Source: Fictibacillus enclensis | GTDB taxonomy: Bacteria > Bacillota > Bacilli > Bacillales > Fictibacillaceae | Direction: 5' to 3' | DNA length: 64,000 bases | Assembly: GCF_001457035.1 (NCBI RefSeq) | Contig: NZ_KQ758617.1 | Location: 186,001 to 250,000, forward strand | Shown: positions 1 through 8,173 of the stretch, in pieces | Numbering within the stretch: position 1 is the stretch's first letter | Layout: each line of letters starts with the position of its first letter | Made by a program: the position numbers and the translations under genes | Notes under the pieces: generated by a model | What the model was told of the DNA's origin: nothing | The model's database searches: none | Seen by the model: only the letters and a program-made list of their open reading frames with translations

Positions 1-204
1 GTCAAAATTGATCGATTTGACGGAGAATATTTTGAGGTGAGCCAGCACTGGCTGATGGATATTGTGTGGAACAAATATCACATGCCGCTAAGGGACTTTT
101 TGGCTTCCTATGACAGAAGAGACAGCGACTATATACTTTCACTTGCGAATCACAACACGCTGGAGTTTGAATTGAAATATGATGAAAACCACTTGTTTCT
201 GTAA
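1..204 (+). CDS. C-terminal end of an unknown protein (partial)
   Basis: The frame is open from the first base of the window and ends at TAA 202-204, giving 67 visible residues that end in NHLFL. The visible part is acidic and aromatic-rich and shows no membrane segment or motif I recognise. The start lies upstream of the window. The stop codon is embedded in the terminator hairpin at 187-216, which supports a genuine gene end. No function can be assigned. Confidence 0.6.
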   Translation, partial: VKIDRFDGEYFEVSQHWLMDIVWNKYHMPLRDFLASYDRRDSDYILSLANHNTLEFELKYDENHLFL

Positions 205-216
205 GTGGTTTTTTTT
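187..216 (+). terminator. Intrinsic terminator overlapping a stop codon
   Basis: An 8-bp perfect stem AACCACTT / AAGTGGTT with an 8-nt loop is followed by a T run. The stop codon of the partial upstream gene falls at the loop/stem boundary. Confidence 0.85.
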
Positions 217-287
217 GTTTTTGCCCAGTGTCATCCTCTTTACCCGTTTCATATCATATGAAAGATGTGAGGCAAGGAGGAAGAAAA

Positions 288-509
288 ATGGCGAAAAAAC
301 CAGCGAAGAAAACGGCAAAAAAGACATCCAAGTATGATCAGGCGGTCAACAAGTATGCACATACAGTAAAAATGGTCACAAGCTCGACCTGTATTTCATG
401 CAAGACGCAGTGTGCGAGAGGGCTGTCATATATCGAAAAAATGAGCCATCCGGGAGCAGTGGGCCATGGAGTCCCTTGCCATCTGACAAAAGGAAAAGGA
501 ACCAAATAA
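288..509 (+). CDS. Small Lys-rich, three-Cys hypothetical protein
   Basis: This encodes 73 residues from ATG 288, chosen because AAGGAGG at 274-280 sits at ideal distance; an in-frame start at 228 has no such site. The first ~18 residues are almost entirely Lys, Ala, Pro and Thr (MAKKPAKKTAKKTSK). A cysteine cluster C-I-S-C-K-T-Q-C follows, and a fourth Cys lies near the C-terminus before a Lys-rich tail. The composition suggests a nucleic-acid-binding or metal-binding small protein, but this is inference from composition only and I do not recognise the family. It is monocistronic between two terminators. Confidence 0.75.
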   Translation: MAKKPAKKTAKKTSKYDQAVNKYAHTVKMVTSSTCISCKTQCARGLSYIEKMSHPGAVGHGVPCHLTKGKGTK

Positions 510-523
510 GATGGAATGGCATG

Positions 524-583
524 GGTCCCGCTTCATACCATTATGAGCCAGTTTCCTCATGGGTGAAGCGGTGACTCTTTTTT
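524..583 (+). terminator. Intrinsic terminator of the small Cys protein
   Basis: The imperfect stem CCGCTTCA / TGAAGCGG, with extra flanking pairs and a 24-nt internal part, is followed by TCTTTTTT. Confidence 0.65.
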
Positions 584-724
584 ATAAATGGATGATAATG
601 GCAAAAAAAGGTGTTTACACAACCGGTAACAAGGGAAAAGTTCAGAATAGTGTGAAGTTCTTTGGCTCTGGCCCATAAAGTAATAGAAAACATACACTTA
701 TACCCGAAAAGTCAGGTGATAAAG

Positions 725-2983
725 ATGAGCAGAGAGTGCAGAGAAAAACTGAGTTTAAATGGAATTTGGAAATGTGTGCAGGATGAAGATGACCAGCTGG
801 AAGGAAATATTCGAAATAAGCCGGTTTACCATGCTGAAGAGTTAACATGGACAGACATTCTTGTTCCTGCTCATTGGCAGAAAGCGGGTTATGAAGATTT
901 TCAGGGGGTGATGTGGTATAAGGCGACATTCCGGGCACCACCCAAAAAGTCCGATAAAATGTTTTATATTTGTTTTGACGCGGTAGATTATTATTCGGAA
1001 GTTTGGTTGAACGGTGTGTACTTGGGAACGCATGAAGGAGACTTTGATGCATTTGAATTCAATGTTTCCGATTTTCTCCATAATGGCGAGGAAAACATTC
1101 TGGTCGTTAAAGTGACCTCAGAATTGGATACGAGACCGGAGAGGAAAAAGATTGCCAAGGGCGGGCTTTATCATTGGGACTGTCTTCCAGTGAACCAGGA
1201 AGGGCTTACCGATTGCCCCGAGGTCCCTTCTTCTGTGAACGCTCACTATCCGAATCCACTCATCAACCCGGGCGGTATTTGGAAGGATGTTTATCTGGAG
1301 GAACGAGGCAAGGTACATATTGAGCATATCCAGATTACACCCTACTTGAAGGATGACTATAAGAAAGCCACCATCTACCTGGACGTTGAATTAAACAACA
1401 ACAACAGCAAGGAAGCAAGGATTGATGTGGAGGTCTCCTTTTTGCCTCATAATTTCAGGGGGAAAATATACAGATGGAAACGGCAAAGTTATTTCCAGAG
1501 GCCGGGAACAAGCAGTTACTCCATGACCGACCAGCTGTCCCAGCCAAAATTGTGGTGGACATGGGAGCTTGGTTTTCCCCATCTTTATAAAGCTGTGATT
1601 GAGGTTTGGGCAAACGGGGTATTGGTTGATAAAAAGATTCAAATATTTGGGATTAAAGAAATAAAAATGGACGAAAATTGGATCTTTTATCTCAATGGAA
1701 CGAGAGTTTTTATCAGAGGCAACAATTACTTGTCCGACCAGTTCCTTTCCCTGATGACCAAGGAATCCTACCAGCTCGATGTCCAGATGATGCTGGACGC
1801 CAATATGAACACCACCCGTTTGTTTGCGCATGCTGAACAGGAAGAGTTTTACCAGCTGTGCAATGAAAAGGGGATTATGGTGTTTCAGGACCTGCCCTTT
1901 CAGTGGGGCTATGAATCGACAGGTCTTTTTATAAAAAGAGCAGAGGATGTCGCCAGGCGTTTTATACGAATGCTGTATAACCATCCGTCCATCATTCTTT
2001 GGTCATGCCACAGTGAATCCCGCTATCATGATTACAATAAGCTGGATAATATGCTGCTGCGCGTGGTTAAGGAACTCGACAGCCTGCGCCCTGTAATAAA
2101 AAACTCAGTCCTTGTCTCTGAAGAAGATCTTCCACACTATTTTGAGACACTTGACGATTTTACAACTTATATAGGTACACATTTAAGTGTTCACTGGGTT
2201 GGATGGTACTGGGGGAAAATTGAGGACGCAGAATTCTATAATCCGATGTTTGTAACAGAATACGGCACTCAGTCCATTCCAAATGAAGATTCCTTAAAGA
2301 AATTTATGAATCAGGAGTCTCTCTGGCCGGTTAACTGGGAGATCTACCGCACATGGGGATTCCAGACGAACATTTACCAGACCATGATGGGATCTGTGAT
2401 GACCCAGTCGCTTCAGGATCTTATCAACATCACCCAGGATTACCAGGTGCAGTTTTACAAGGAACATACGGAGGCATTAAGAAGGAAGAAATACAATCAG
2501 GTAGGCGGACTGCTTCAGTTTCACTTTGTAAATACCGGACCTTCCATTGACTGGTCCATTATCGACTATTACCGCCAGCCGAAGAAAGCATACTTTGCCA
2601 TGGCAAAGGCTTTTGAACCGCTCCATCTGTCGTTCAACGGAGATATTACGGAAGGTGAACTTGGACGCACAGCCACGGTTATACCATGGATCATCAATGA
2701 TTATAATGTAGCTTTTGAAAATTATGAAGTGACCTACAAAGTGTTCCTGGAAGATGGAACGCTGGTGGATCAGCAAAAATTTTCCGTTCCATTGATTGAG
2801 AAAGATTCCGTCCAGTCGTTTGAATCGTTAACCCTTCCAGTTGCGAAAGGGGAGACGGTTACCGTAACAGGCCAACTGAAGGACATGAACGGTACATTGA
2901 TTATGGAAAATGACAAAGTGATCCGGTCGCTTCCATCTGAAGATGAGGTGCAGGATCCATTTAAATCACCCATACGTTTATAA
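725..2983 (+). CDS. Glycoside hydrolase family 2 enzyme
   Basis: This 752-aa exo-glycosidase of the beta-galactosidase/beta-mannosidase/beta-glucuronidase superfamily has an N-terminal jelly-roll sugar-binding domain (about 1-195), an Ig-like domain (about 195-310), a TIM barrel (about 315-600) and a C-terminal beta domain. The acid/base region reads HPSIILWSCHSE with Glu431; the usual Asn before it is Ser. The nucleophile region reads VTEYGTQS with Glu512. There is no signal peptide, so it is probably cytoplasmic. ATG 725 is preferred over an upstream TTG (662) because AGGTGAT at 714-720 precedes it. It starts an operon with a sugar ABC importer 17 bp downstream, so it probably cleaves the imported oligosaccharide or glycoside. 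The exact sugar cannot be read from the sequence. Confidence 0.88.
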   Translation: MSRECREKLSLNGIWKCVQDEDDQLEGNIRNKPVYHAEELTWTDILVPAHWQKAGYEDFQGVMWYKATFRAPPKKSDKMFYICFDAVDYYSEVWLNGVYLGTHEGDFDAFEFNVSDFLHNGEENILVVKVTSELDTRPERKKIAKGGLYHWDCLPVNQEGLTDCPEVPSSVNAHYPNPLINPGGIWKDVYLEERGKVHIEHIQITPYLKDDYKKATIYLDVELNNNNSKEARIDVEVSFLPHNFRGKIYRWKRQSYFQRPGTSSYSMTDQLSQPKLWWTWELGFPHLYKAVIEVWANGVLVDKKIQIFGIKEIKMDENWIFYLNGTRVFIRGNNYLSDQFLSLMTKESYQLDVQMMLDANMNTTRLFAHAEQEEFYQLCNEKGIMVFQDLPFQWGYESTGLFIKRAEDVARRFIRMLYNHPSIILWSCHSESRYHDYNKLDNMLLRVVKELDSLRPVIKNSVLVSEEDLPHYFETLDDFTTYIGTHLSVHWVGWYWGKIEDAEFYNPMFVTEYGTQSIPNEDSLKKFMNQESLWPVNWEIYRTWGFQTNIYQTMMGSVMTQSLQDLINITQDYQVQFYKEHTEALRRKKYNQVGGLLQFHFVNTGPSIDWSIIDYYRQPKKAYFAMAKAFEPLHLSFNGDITEGELGRTATVIPWIINDYNVAFENYEVTYKVFLEDGTLVDQQKFSVPLIEKDSVQSFESLTLPVAKGETVTVTGQLKDMNGTLIMENDKVIRSLPSEDEVQDPFKSPIRL

Positions 2984-3000
2984 AATGAGGAGGCAATTCT

Positions 3001-4284
3001 ATGAAAAAGGGAATATTGCTGCTGTTTTGCCTTATATTTGCATTTTCGATGGCTGGCTGTTCCAACGACAAGCAGGGAGCGTCCGGATCGGAGAAAGGCG
3101 GGGAGGTGCAGCTTAAGATGTGGGCGCACCAGGGCCAGCCCAAGGAAGTCGACTTTTATAAAAAGAGGATTGACGAGTTTAACAAAGAACACAAAGGTAA
3201 AATTAATGTAAAGCTTGATATTATCCCAAGCGGTACAGGTCATGCGTATGAAGATAAAATCAATGCAGCTGCCACCTCCAATGGACTGCCGGATGTTCTC
3301 GATATGGATGGTCCCTTTGTCGGAAACTATGCAGCTACCGGTATTCTTTCACCAATCGATGATTATGTGGAGAAGAGTGACAAACAGGATTTTGCCAAAT
3401 CCATCATCCAGCAAGGTACATATGACGGCAAGCTTTATGCACTTGGAGCGATGGAATCCTCCATTGTAGTTTTTTATAACAAAAAACTATTAAAAGAAGC
3501 GGGTATTCAGGCTCCTGAAACACTCGACAAAGCATGGACGTGGGACCAGTTCATGGAAGCCTCCAAAAAGCTGACAAAAGGTGATGTGCGCGGACTTACC
3601 ATGCACATGGATCTTGGGGTCGGTGAGTGGCTTACGTACATGGGTTCTGTATTCGTATGGTCAAATGACGGGCTCTTGCTAAACAAGGACAGAACGAAAG
3701 CAGAAGGCTATTTAAACGGGCCGGAATCGGTAGAAGCGTTGAATTATGTGAAAGGTTTATTTAAATCAAAGGTTGTAAGTGTTTCCAACGGACCTGCAGA
3801 TTTTGAAGAAGGAAAAGCCGCTATGATGATCGGCGGAGTATGGTTGATTCCTGGTTTTGAAGACTATAAAAATCTGGATTGGGGGATGACCTATTTCCCT
3901 TACAGCAAGAAGAAAGTGTCGCCTTCAGGCTCTTGGGCATTTGGTGTTTCCAGCCAATCTCAGCATCCAAAGGAAGCGGCGGAAGTTGTAAAATGGATGA
4001 GCAATAAGGATTCCGTCGTTGAAATCTCAAAGATTACCGGAATGCCCCCGGCGAGAGAATCCGCATTTAAGGAAATTAAAGAGTATGACAAACTTCCGAA
4101 AAAGGTAATCAAAGACCAGGTATTGAATACGGCAAAAGCCCGTCCGGCCACTCCAGCCTATCCAGTGCTGAGCGCCAAGTTTGCTGAAGCGTTCCAAGCA
4201 GCTGCGCTGGGACAGGATGTAAAGCCAGAACTGGATAAAGCAGCAAAGGACACTGACCGTGAGCTTCAGCGCTTTAAAAAATAA
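3001..4284 (+). CDS. Sugar ABC transporter substrate-binding lipoprotein
   Basis: This 427-aa extracellular solute-binding protein (family 1 type) captures a sugar ligand and delivers it to the two permeases encoded next. Residues 1-20 form a lipoprotein signal peptide ending in the lipobox M-A-G-C, so the mature protein is anchored through Cys20. The body shows family hallmarks such as VKLDIIPSG and the ligand-cleft region around GGVWLIPG. It lies 17 bp after the GH2 gene with a strong GAGGAGG site. A perfect 10-bp hairpin follows the stop, a common arrangement that keeps binding-protein mRNA more abundant than permease mRNA. Confidence 0.93.
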   Translation: MKKGILLLFCLIFAFSMAGCSNDKQGASGSEKGGEVQLKMWAHQGQPKEVDFYKKRIDEFNKEHKGKINVKLDIIPSGTGHAYEDKINAAATSNGLPDVLDMDGPFVGNYAATGILSPIDDYVEKSDKQDFAKSIIQQGTYDGKLYALGAMESSIVVFYNKKLLKEAGIQAPETLDKAWTWDQFMEASKKLTKGDVRGLTMHMDLGVGEWLTYMGSVFVWSNDGLLLNKDRTKAEGYLNGPESVEALNYVKGLFKSKVVSVSNGPADFEEGKAAMMIGGVWLIPGFEDYKNLDWGMTYFPYSKKKVSPSGSWAFGVSSQSQHPKEAAEVVKWMSNKDSVVEISKITGMPPARESAFKEIKEYDKLPKKVIKDQVLNTAKARPATPAYPVLSAKFAEAFQAAALGQDVKPELDKAAKDTDRELQRFKK

Positions 4285-4290
4285 GAAGGG

Positions 4291-4319
4291 AAAGGAGTGA
4301 TGATGTCACTCCTTTTCAT
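4291..4319 (+). terminator. Intra-operon hairpin after the binding-protein gene
   Basis: The perfect 10-bp stem AAAGGAGTGA / TCACTCCTTT has a 5-nt loop and is followed by only a short T-rich tail. It lies between binding protein and permease genes, so a leaky terminator or 3'-end stabiliser is more likely than a full stop. Confidence 0.7.
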
Positions 4320-4346
4320 ATATTTTTACGCGGAAAGGAGAAAAGG

Positions 4347-5279
4347 ATGGAACCAATTACCCAAAAAACAAACGTAAACAATCCGTTGCCCACAGTGAGC
4401 CCGAAGCAAAGAAAAAGAAAAAATTTGTTTACCAGCTATGGCTTTGTAGCTCCTGCCATAATCCTGCTCTTTGTATTTTTAATTCTTCCAGCTATTCTTG
4501 CGTTATATTTCAGCTTTACAAACTATTATCTTCTAACCCCGGAACAAACGAAATTTGTCGCATTTGAAAATTACAAGCGGCTTGCAGAGGATAGCCTCTT
4601 CCTGAAATCACTGGGCAATACAGCCATTTTCGTAGTGATTGTCGTTCCTGTACAAACGCTTGTTGCACTAGCCCTTGCGCTTTTGGTCAATCAAAAATTA
4701 ATGGGTATAAAATTTTTCAGGATGGCCTTTTTTGCACCTGTTGTGACATCGATGGTTATCGTATCCATCCTCTGGACCTTTATTTATAATCCTGACAATG
4801 GCTTGGCAAACTCCATTTTAAATATTGTCGGTCTGGGGCCGTTTCAATTTCTGACGGATAAAGACCAGGCAATGTACTCTATTATTTTTATGAGTATCTG
4901 GCAGGGTGCTGGCTATCAAATGATGATTTTTCTTGCGGGACTTCAGGATATTCCGGATCATCAATATGAAGCAGCATCCATCGACGGAGCAAATGCATGG
5001 CAAAAGCTGATTCATATTACTATTCCGGGAATCCGCAATATTCTTGCCTTTATTGCCATCGTTACAATGATTGCGGCAACAAAACTTTTTATACAGCCAT
5101 TCGTAATGACGCAGGGAGGGCCGCTTGATTCCACGAAAACGCTTGTTTATATGGTGTACGAAACCGGCTTTAAATTCCGGGATGTTGGTTATTCCTCCGC
5201 TATTGCCATTTTATTCTTTGTGATCGTATTGATTATTTCCATACTGCAGCGAAGGTTCATTAAAGAAAATACAGAATAG
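4347..5279 (+). CDS. Sugar ABC transporter permease, MalF type
   Basis: This 310-aa inner-membrane permease belongs to the binding-protein-dependent family. About six hydrophobic segments are visible after a polar 25-residue N-terminus (KQRKRKN). The EAA loop that docks the ATPase reads EAASIDGANAWQKLIHITIPG near residues 210-230. It is the first of two permeases, 62 bp after the binding-protein gene and 11 bp before its partner. No ATPase gene is present, so a shared MsmX-type ATPase elsewhere probably energises the system (inference). Confidence 0.92.
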   Translation: MEPITQKTNVNNPLPTVSPKQRKRKNLFTSYGFVAPAIILLFVFLILPAILALYFSFTNYYLLTPEQTKFVAFENYKRLAEDSLFLKSLGNTAIFVVIVVPVQTLVALALALLVNQKLMGIKFFRMAFFAPVVTSMVIVSILWTFIYNPDNGLANSILNIVGLGPFQFLTDKDQAMYSIIFMSIWQGAGYQMMIFLAGLQDIPDHQYEAASIDGANAWQKLIHITIPGIRNILAFIAIVTMIAATKLFIQPFVMTQGGPLDSTKTLVYMVYETGFKFRDVGYSSAIAILFFVIVLIISILQRRFIKENTE

Positions 5280-5290
5280 GAGGAGAATGT

Positions 5291-6127
5291 ATGAAAAAGA
5301 ATCGAATCATTGCACAAATCGGTTTGTATGTTGTTCTCATTTTGTTGGCCATTCTCTTTTTATTTCCTCTTGTTTGGATGGTGGTTTCGTCATTTAAAAC
5401 CGAGCCGGAAATTTTTGCGGATTTGAAATCATTTAGAGCCTTTGTTCCTTATACATTCTCATTGGACAACTATACGGGGGTATTTGAACGAATTCCCTTC
5501 ATCCGCTATTTGCTGACAAGTACGCTGTATGTATCCGTGATTGTTCTTCTCGGCTTGTTTGTGAACTCGCTTGCCGCTTACGCATTTGCCCGAATGCAGT
5601 TCAAGGGAAGAGATCTTTTGTTTTCAGCAGTGGTAGCTTTAATTATCATTCCGTTTGAAAGCATTTTGCTTCCGCTATATTTGATCATTGATGAGTTTGA
5701 CTGGCTCAATACGTATCAGGCGCTCATTATTCCGTTCATTGCCAATGCATTTAATATTTTTATGTTCCGGCAATTCTTCTTGAACCTGCCGAAGGAGCTT
5801 GAGGAATCGGCAAGGATGGACGGAGCATCGACCCTGAGAATCTTTTTTCAGATTGTGATTCCGTTATCGAAACCCGTATTTATTACGGTGGCTCTGCTGA
5901 CCTTCATTACCCACTGGGGAGACTTTATGTGGCCTTTGATTGCCACTACGGACGACAGTGTCAGACCGCTGCAGGTCGGGATGCAATTCTTTTTCCACCA
6001 GCCGCCTGTAAAGTATGGACATGTTATGGCAGCCCTCACGATGGCTACCATACCGCTGTTGATCATTTTTGTATTCTTCCAAAAGTATTATGTACAGGGA
6101 ATTGCTTCTGCCGGTATGAAAAATTAA
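5291..6127 (+). CDS. Sugar ABC transporter permease, MalG type
   Basis: This 278-aa six-helix membrane protein forms the heterodimer partner of the preceding permease. The EAA motif ESARMDGASTLRIFFQIVIPLSKP lies near residues 174-197. The start ATG has AGGAGG 6-7 nt upstream, just after the previous stop. It ends the plus-strand sugar operon, 32 bp before a bidirectional terminator. Confidence 0.92.
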   Translation: MKKNRIIAQIGLYVVLILLAILFLFPLVWMVVSSFKTEPEIFADLKSFRAFVPYTFSLDNYTGVFERIPFIRYLLTSTLYVSVIVLLGLFVNSLAAYAFARMQFKGRDLLFSAVVALIIIPFESILLPLYLIIDEFDWLNTYQALIIPFIANAFNIFMFRQFFLNLPKELEESARMDGASTLRIFFQIVIPLSKPVFITVALLTFITHWGDFMWPLIATTDDSVRPLQVGMQFFFHQPPVKYGHVMAALTMATIPLLIIFVFFQKYYVQGIASAGMKN

Positions 6128-6158
6128 TTCTGAATGGCTATGAAACATTCAACTTATA

Positions 6159-6195
6159 AAAAACGGGTATACCAGATGGCGGTATACCCGTTTTT
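6159..6195. terminator. Bidirectional terminator between convergent sugar operons
   Basis: The perfect 15-bp stem AAAAACGGGTATACC / GGTATACCCGTTTTT has a 7-nt loop, with A and T tracts on both sides. It ends the plus operon (stop 6127) and the minus operon (stop 6198). Confidence 0.93.
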
Positions 6196-6197
6196 TT

Positions 6198-7070
6198 TTA
6201 TCCTTTGGTTCCCGAGGTGATGTTGGAGCCTTCAATAAAGTACCGTTGAAAAAAGAAGAAGATGAGAATCACAGGTAGCAGGACAAGTACCGATGCTGAC
6301 ATCAAATAATGCCATTGGGTCTGCACCGTACCCTTGAAAGTCTGCAGTCCGATTTGAAGTGTATATAGCTTCTCATCATTAATGTAGAGCAATGGTCCAA
6401 GGAAATCATTCCATGCGCCATTAAAAGAAAGAATGGCCACAGTAATGACCGCGGGCTTCATGAGCGGCATCGCAAGCTTCCACCAGATCTGAAAATGGTT
6501 TGCGCCGTCAATTTTGGCTGCTTCAATCATCTCATCAGGAATGGTCTTGAAAAACTGGCGCAGCAGAAAAATGAAAAATGCATTTCCGAAAAATGCGGGA
6601 ACAATCAATGGTAAATACGTATTGATCCAGTGCAACTTTGAAAATAGCATATATTGGGGAATCATCATAACAAACCCCGGAATCAGCATGGTGGATAGAA
6701 CAAGTGTAAACAGAAGATTCTTTCCTCTGAACCGGATTTTAGCAAAACCGTAAGCTACAAAAGAGTTCACTACGACGTTTCCAATCACTACACATACTGT
6801 AATAAAAATGGTATTGAGGGCCCACCGGGTGAAGGGGGCCGTTTGCCAGGCTTTCACATAATTGCTCCATTGAAAGGATTCCGGCATAAATGAGGGAGGA
6901 TATTGGGCAATCTCTCCAGGAGTTTTCAAAGACGTAGAGATCATCCACCAAACGGGTGACAGGATAACGATACTGCCGAGAATCAGAAGAAAGAGAACAA
7001 AAGATTTCTTCATTTTTCTTCTAAATGACATGGTTTCATAGAACTTTGGTGTGTGCTGCCTCGTACTCAT
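6198..7070 (-). CDS. Sugar ABC transporter permease, MalG type (second system)
   Basis: This 290-aa permease has six predicted helices and the EAA motif EAAKIDGANHFQIWWKLAMPLMKP in the fourth cytoplasmic loop. Its ATG overlaps the stop of the upstream permease (ATGA, 7067-7070), so the two are translationally coupled. It is the last gene of a second binding-protein-dependent sugar importer on the minus strand. The protein differs clearly from the 5291-6127 permease, so this is a different transporter and not a recent duplication. Confidence 0.92.
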   Translation of the reverse strand: MSTRQHTPKFYETMSFRRKMKKSFVLFLLILGSIVILSPVWWMISTSLKTPGEIAQYPPSFMPESFQWSNYVKAWQTAPFTRWALNTIFITVCVVIGNVVVNSFVAYGFAKIRFRGKNLLFTLVLSTMLIPGFVMMIPQYMLFSKLHWINTYLPLIVPAFFGNAFFIFLLRQFFKTIPDEMIEAAKIDGANHFQIWWKLAMPLMKPAVITVAILSFNGAWNDFLGPLLYINDEKLYTLQIGLQTFKGTVQTQWHYLMSASVLVLLPVILIFFFFQRYFIEGSNITSGTKG

Positions 7071-8050
7071 TTTTCATCCCCTCCGCCATAATGAACCCAG
7101 TGTTTTCCGAATTTCAGGTTGATGACTGTTAAAACCAGTACAATGACGAACAGGAACCATGCCATCGCTGAAGCATATCCCATGTCAAAGACTTCAAATG
7201 CTTTGTTCCACATATGCAAATTATAGAACAGGAGGGAATTCACAGGACCTCCATCCCCATTTTCCGTCATGACGTACGCTTCCTGAAAGATTTGGAATCC
7301 TCCAATCAGGCTTGTTACAATATCAAAAAAGATCACGGGTGTGATCATGGGAAGCGTAATATGGAAAAACTTTCGAAAAGCACTCGCTCCATCAATATCT
7401 GCTGCTTCGTACATGGCTTTTGAAACACCTTGGAGGCTGGCAAGATACAAGAGCATACCGCCGCCAACGCTCCACATCTTCATGACGATCAATGCAGGTT
7501 TTGTCCACTCGGGATCAAACAGCCATGCAGGGCCCTTGATGCCGAACCAGCTCAGTGCAGTGTTGACTAAACCTGTTGATGGGCTGAGAAGCTGCATCCA
7601 TAGTAAATAAACAGCGACTCCCGATAGAACGGCAGGGAGATAATAAATAGTCCGGAACACTTTGATTCCGGGAATTTTTTGATTAAGAAGCACTGCCAAA
7701 AGGATAGCACCGGCCGTTGTCAATGGTACGGAAAAGGCTACGAAATATAAGGTGTTCCAAAGAGAGGTCCAAAACAATCCATCATTAAAAAACATATTAT
7801 GATAATTTTGTGTTCCCACAAAATCCATTTTCGATGTGATATTGTAATTGGTAAAACTGACATACAAAGAAAAAAGAAGCGGCCCCAATGTTAGTGCCAC
7901 AAACCCGATCAGCCATGGGGAAATAAATAAAAATCCTGATAATTCCTCACGTTTTCTTAAGGATTTTATCCTGTACTTTTTTACAGGTTCTGCAATGTCC
8001 TTTTGGGCAGCCTGTTTTCTTTTTTTTGCAGACTCATACGCTGTTTCCAT
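7067..8050 (-). CDS. Sugar ABC transporter permease, MalF type (second system)
   Basis: This 327-aa permease has a Lys-rich cytoplasmic N-terminus of about 35 residues (ESAKKRKQAAQK) followed by six membrane segments. The EAA loop reads EAADIDGASAFRKFFHITLP. I start it at ATG 8050 because the longer reading to TTG 8158 runs through the hairpin at 8121-8146 and has no ribosome binding site. It is the MalF partner of the downstream gene and is followed by it with a 4-bp overlap. Confidence 0.88.
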   Translation of the reverse strand: METAYESAKKRKQAAQKDIAEPVKKYRIKSLRKREELSGFLFISPWLIGFVALTLGPLLFSLYVSFTNYNITSKMDFVGTQNYHNMFFNDGLFWTSLWNTLYFVAFSVPLTTAGAILLAVLLNQKIPGIKVFRTIYYLPAVLSGVAVYLLWMQLLSPSTGLVNTALSWFGIKGPAWLFDPEWTKPALIVMKMWSVGGGMLLYLASLQGVSKAMYEAADIDGASAFRKFFHITLPMITPVIFFDIVTSLIGGFQIFQEAYVMTENGDGGPVNSLLFYNLHMWNKAFEVFDMGYASAMAWFLFVIVLVLTVINLKFGKHWVHYGGGDEK

Positions 8051-8120
8051 CACAACATCCCGCCCTTCATTTAATTTTTTGCCAGCTGTTTGGCTGCGAA
8101 TCCGCGTTTGGTTGAATAAA

Positions 8121-8146
8121 CGGCCTGTCTTTGTGGCGACAGGCCG
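8121..8146 (-). terminator. Intra-operon hairpin between binding protein and permease
   Basis: The 9-bp stem CGGCCTGTC / GACAGGCCG with an 8-nt loop lies 28 bp past the binding-protein stop, read on the minus strand and followed by TTTATT. It mirrors the hairpin at 4291-4319 in the other sugar operon, so both importers probably use transcript decay or attenuation to overproduce the binding protein. Confidence 0.7.
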
Positions 8147-8173
8147 CTTCTTTTTCAAAAGTAAAAGAGTACC

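Noticed and set aside
605-635. cre/LacI operator or promoter upstream of the GH2 gene (GTTTACACAACCGGTAAC)
   Set aside because: Arms pair only over about four bases and the sequence fails the cre consensus; no -10 lies at proper distance from TTTACA.
662-724. Earlier TTG start for the GH2 enzyme
   Set aside because: No ribosome binding site, whereas ATG 725 has AGGTGAT; the extra residues do not look like a signal peptide.
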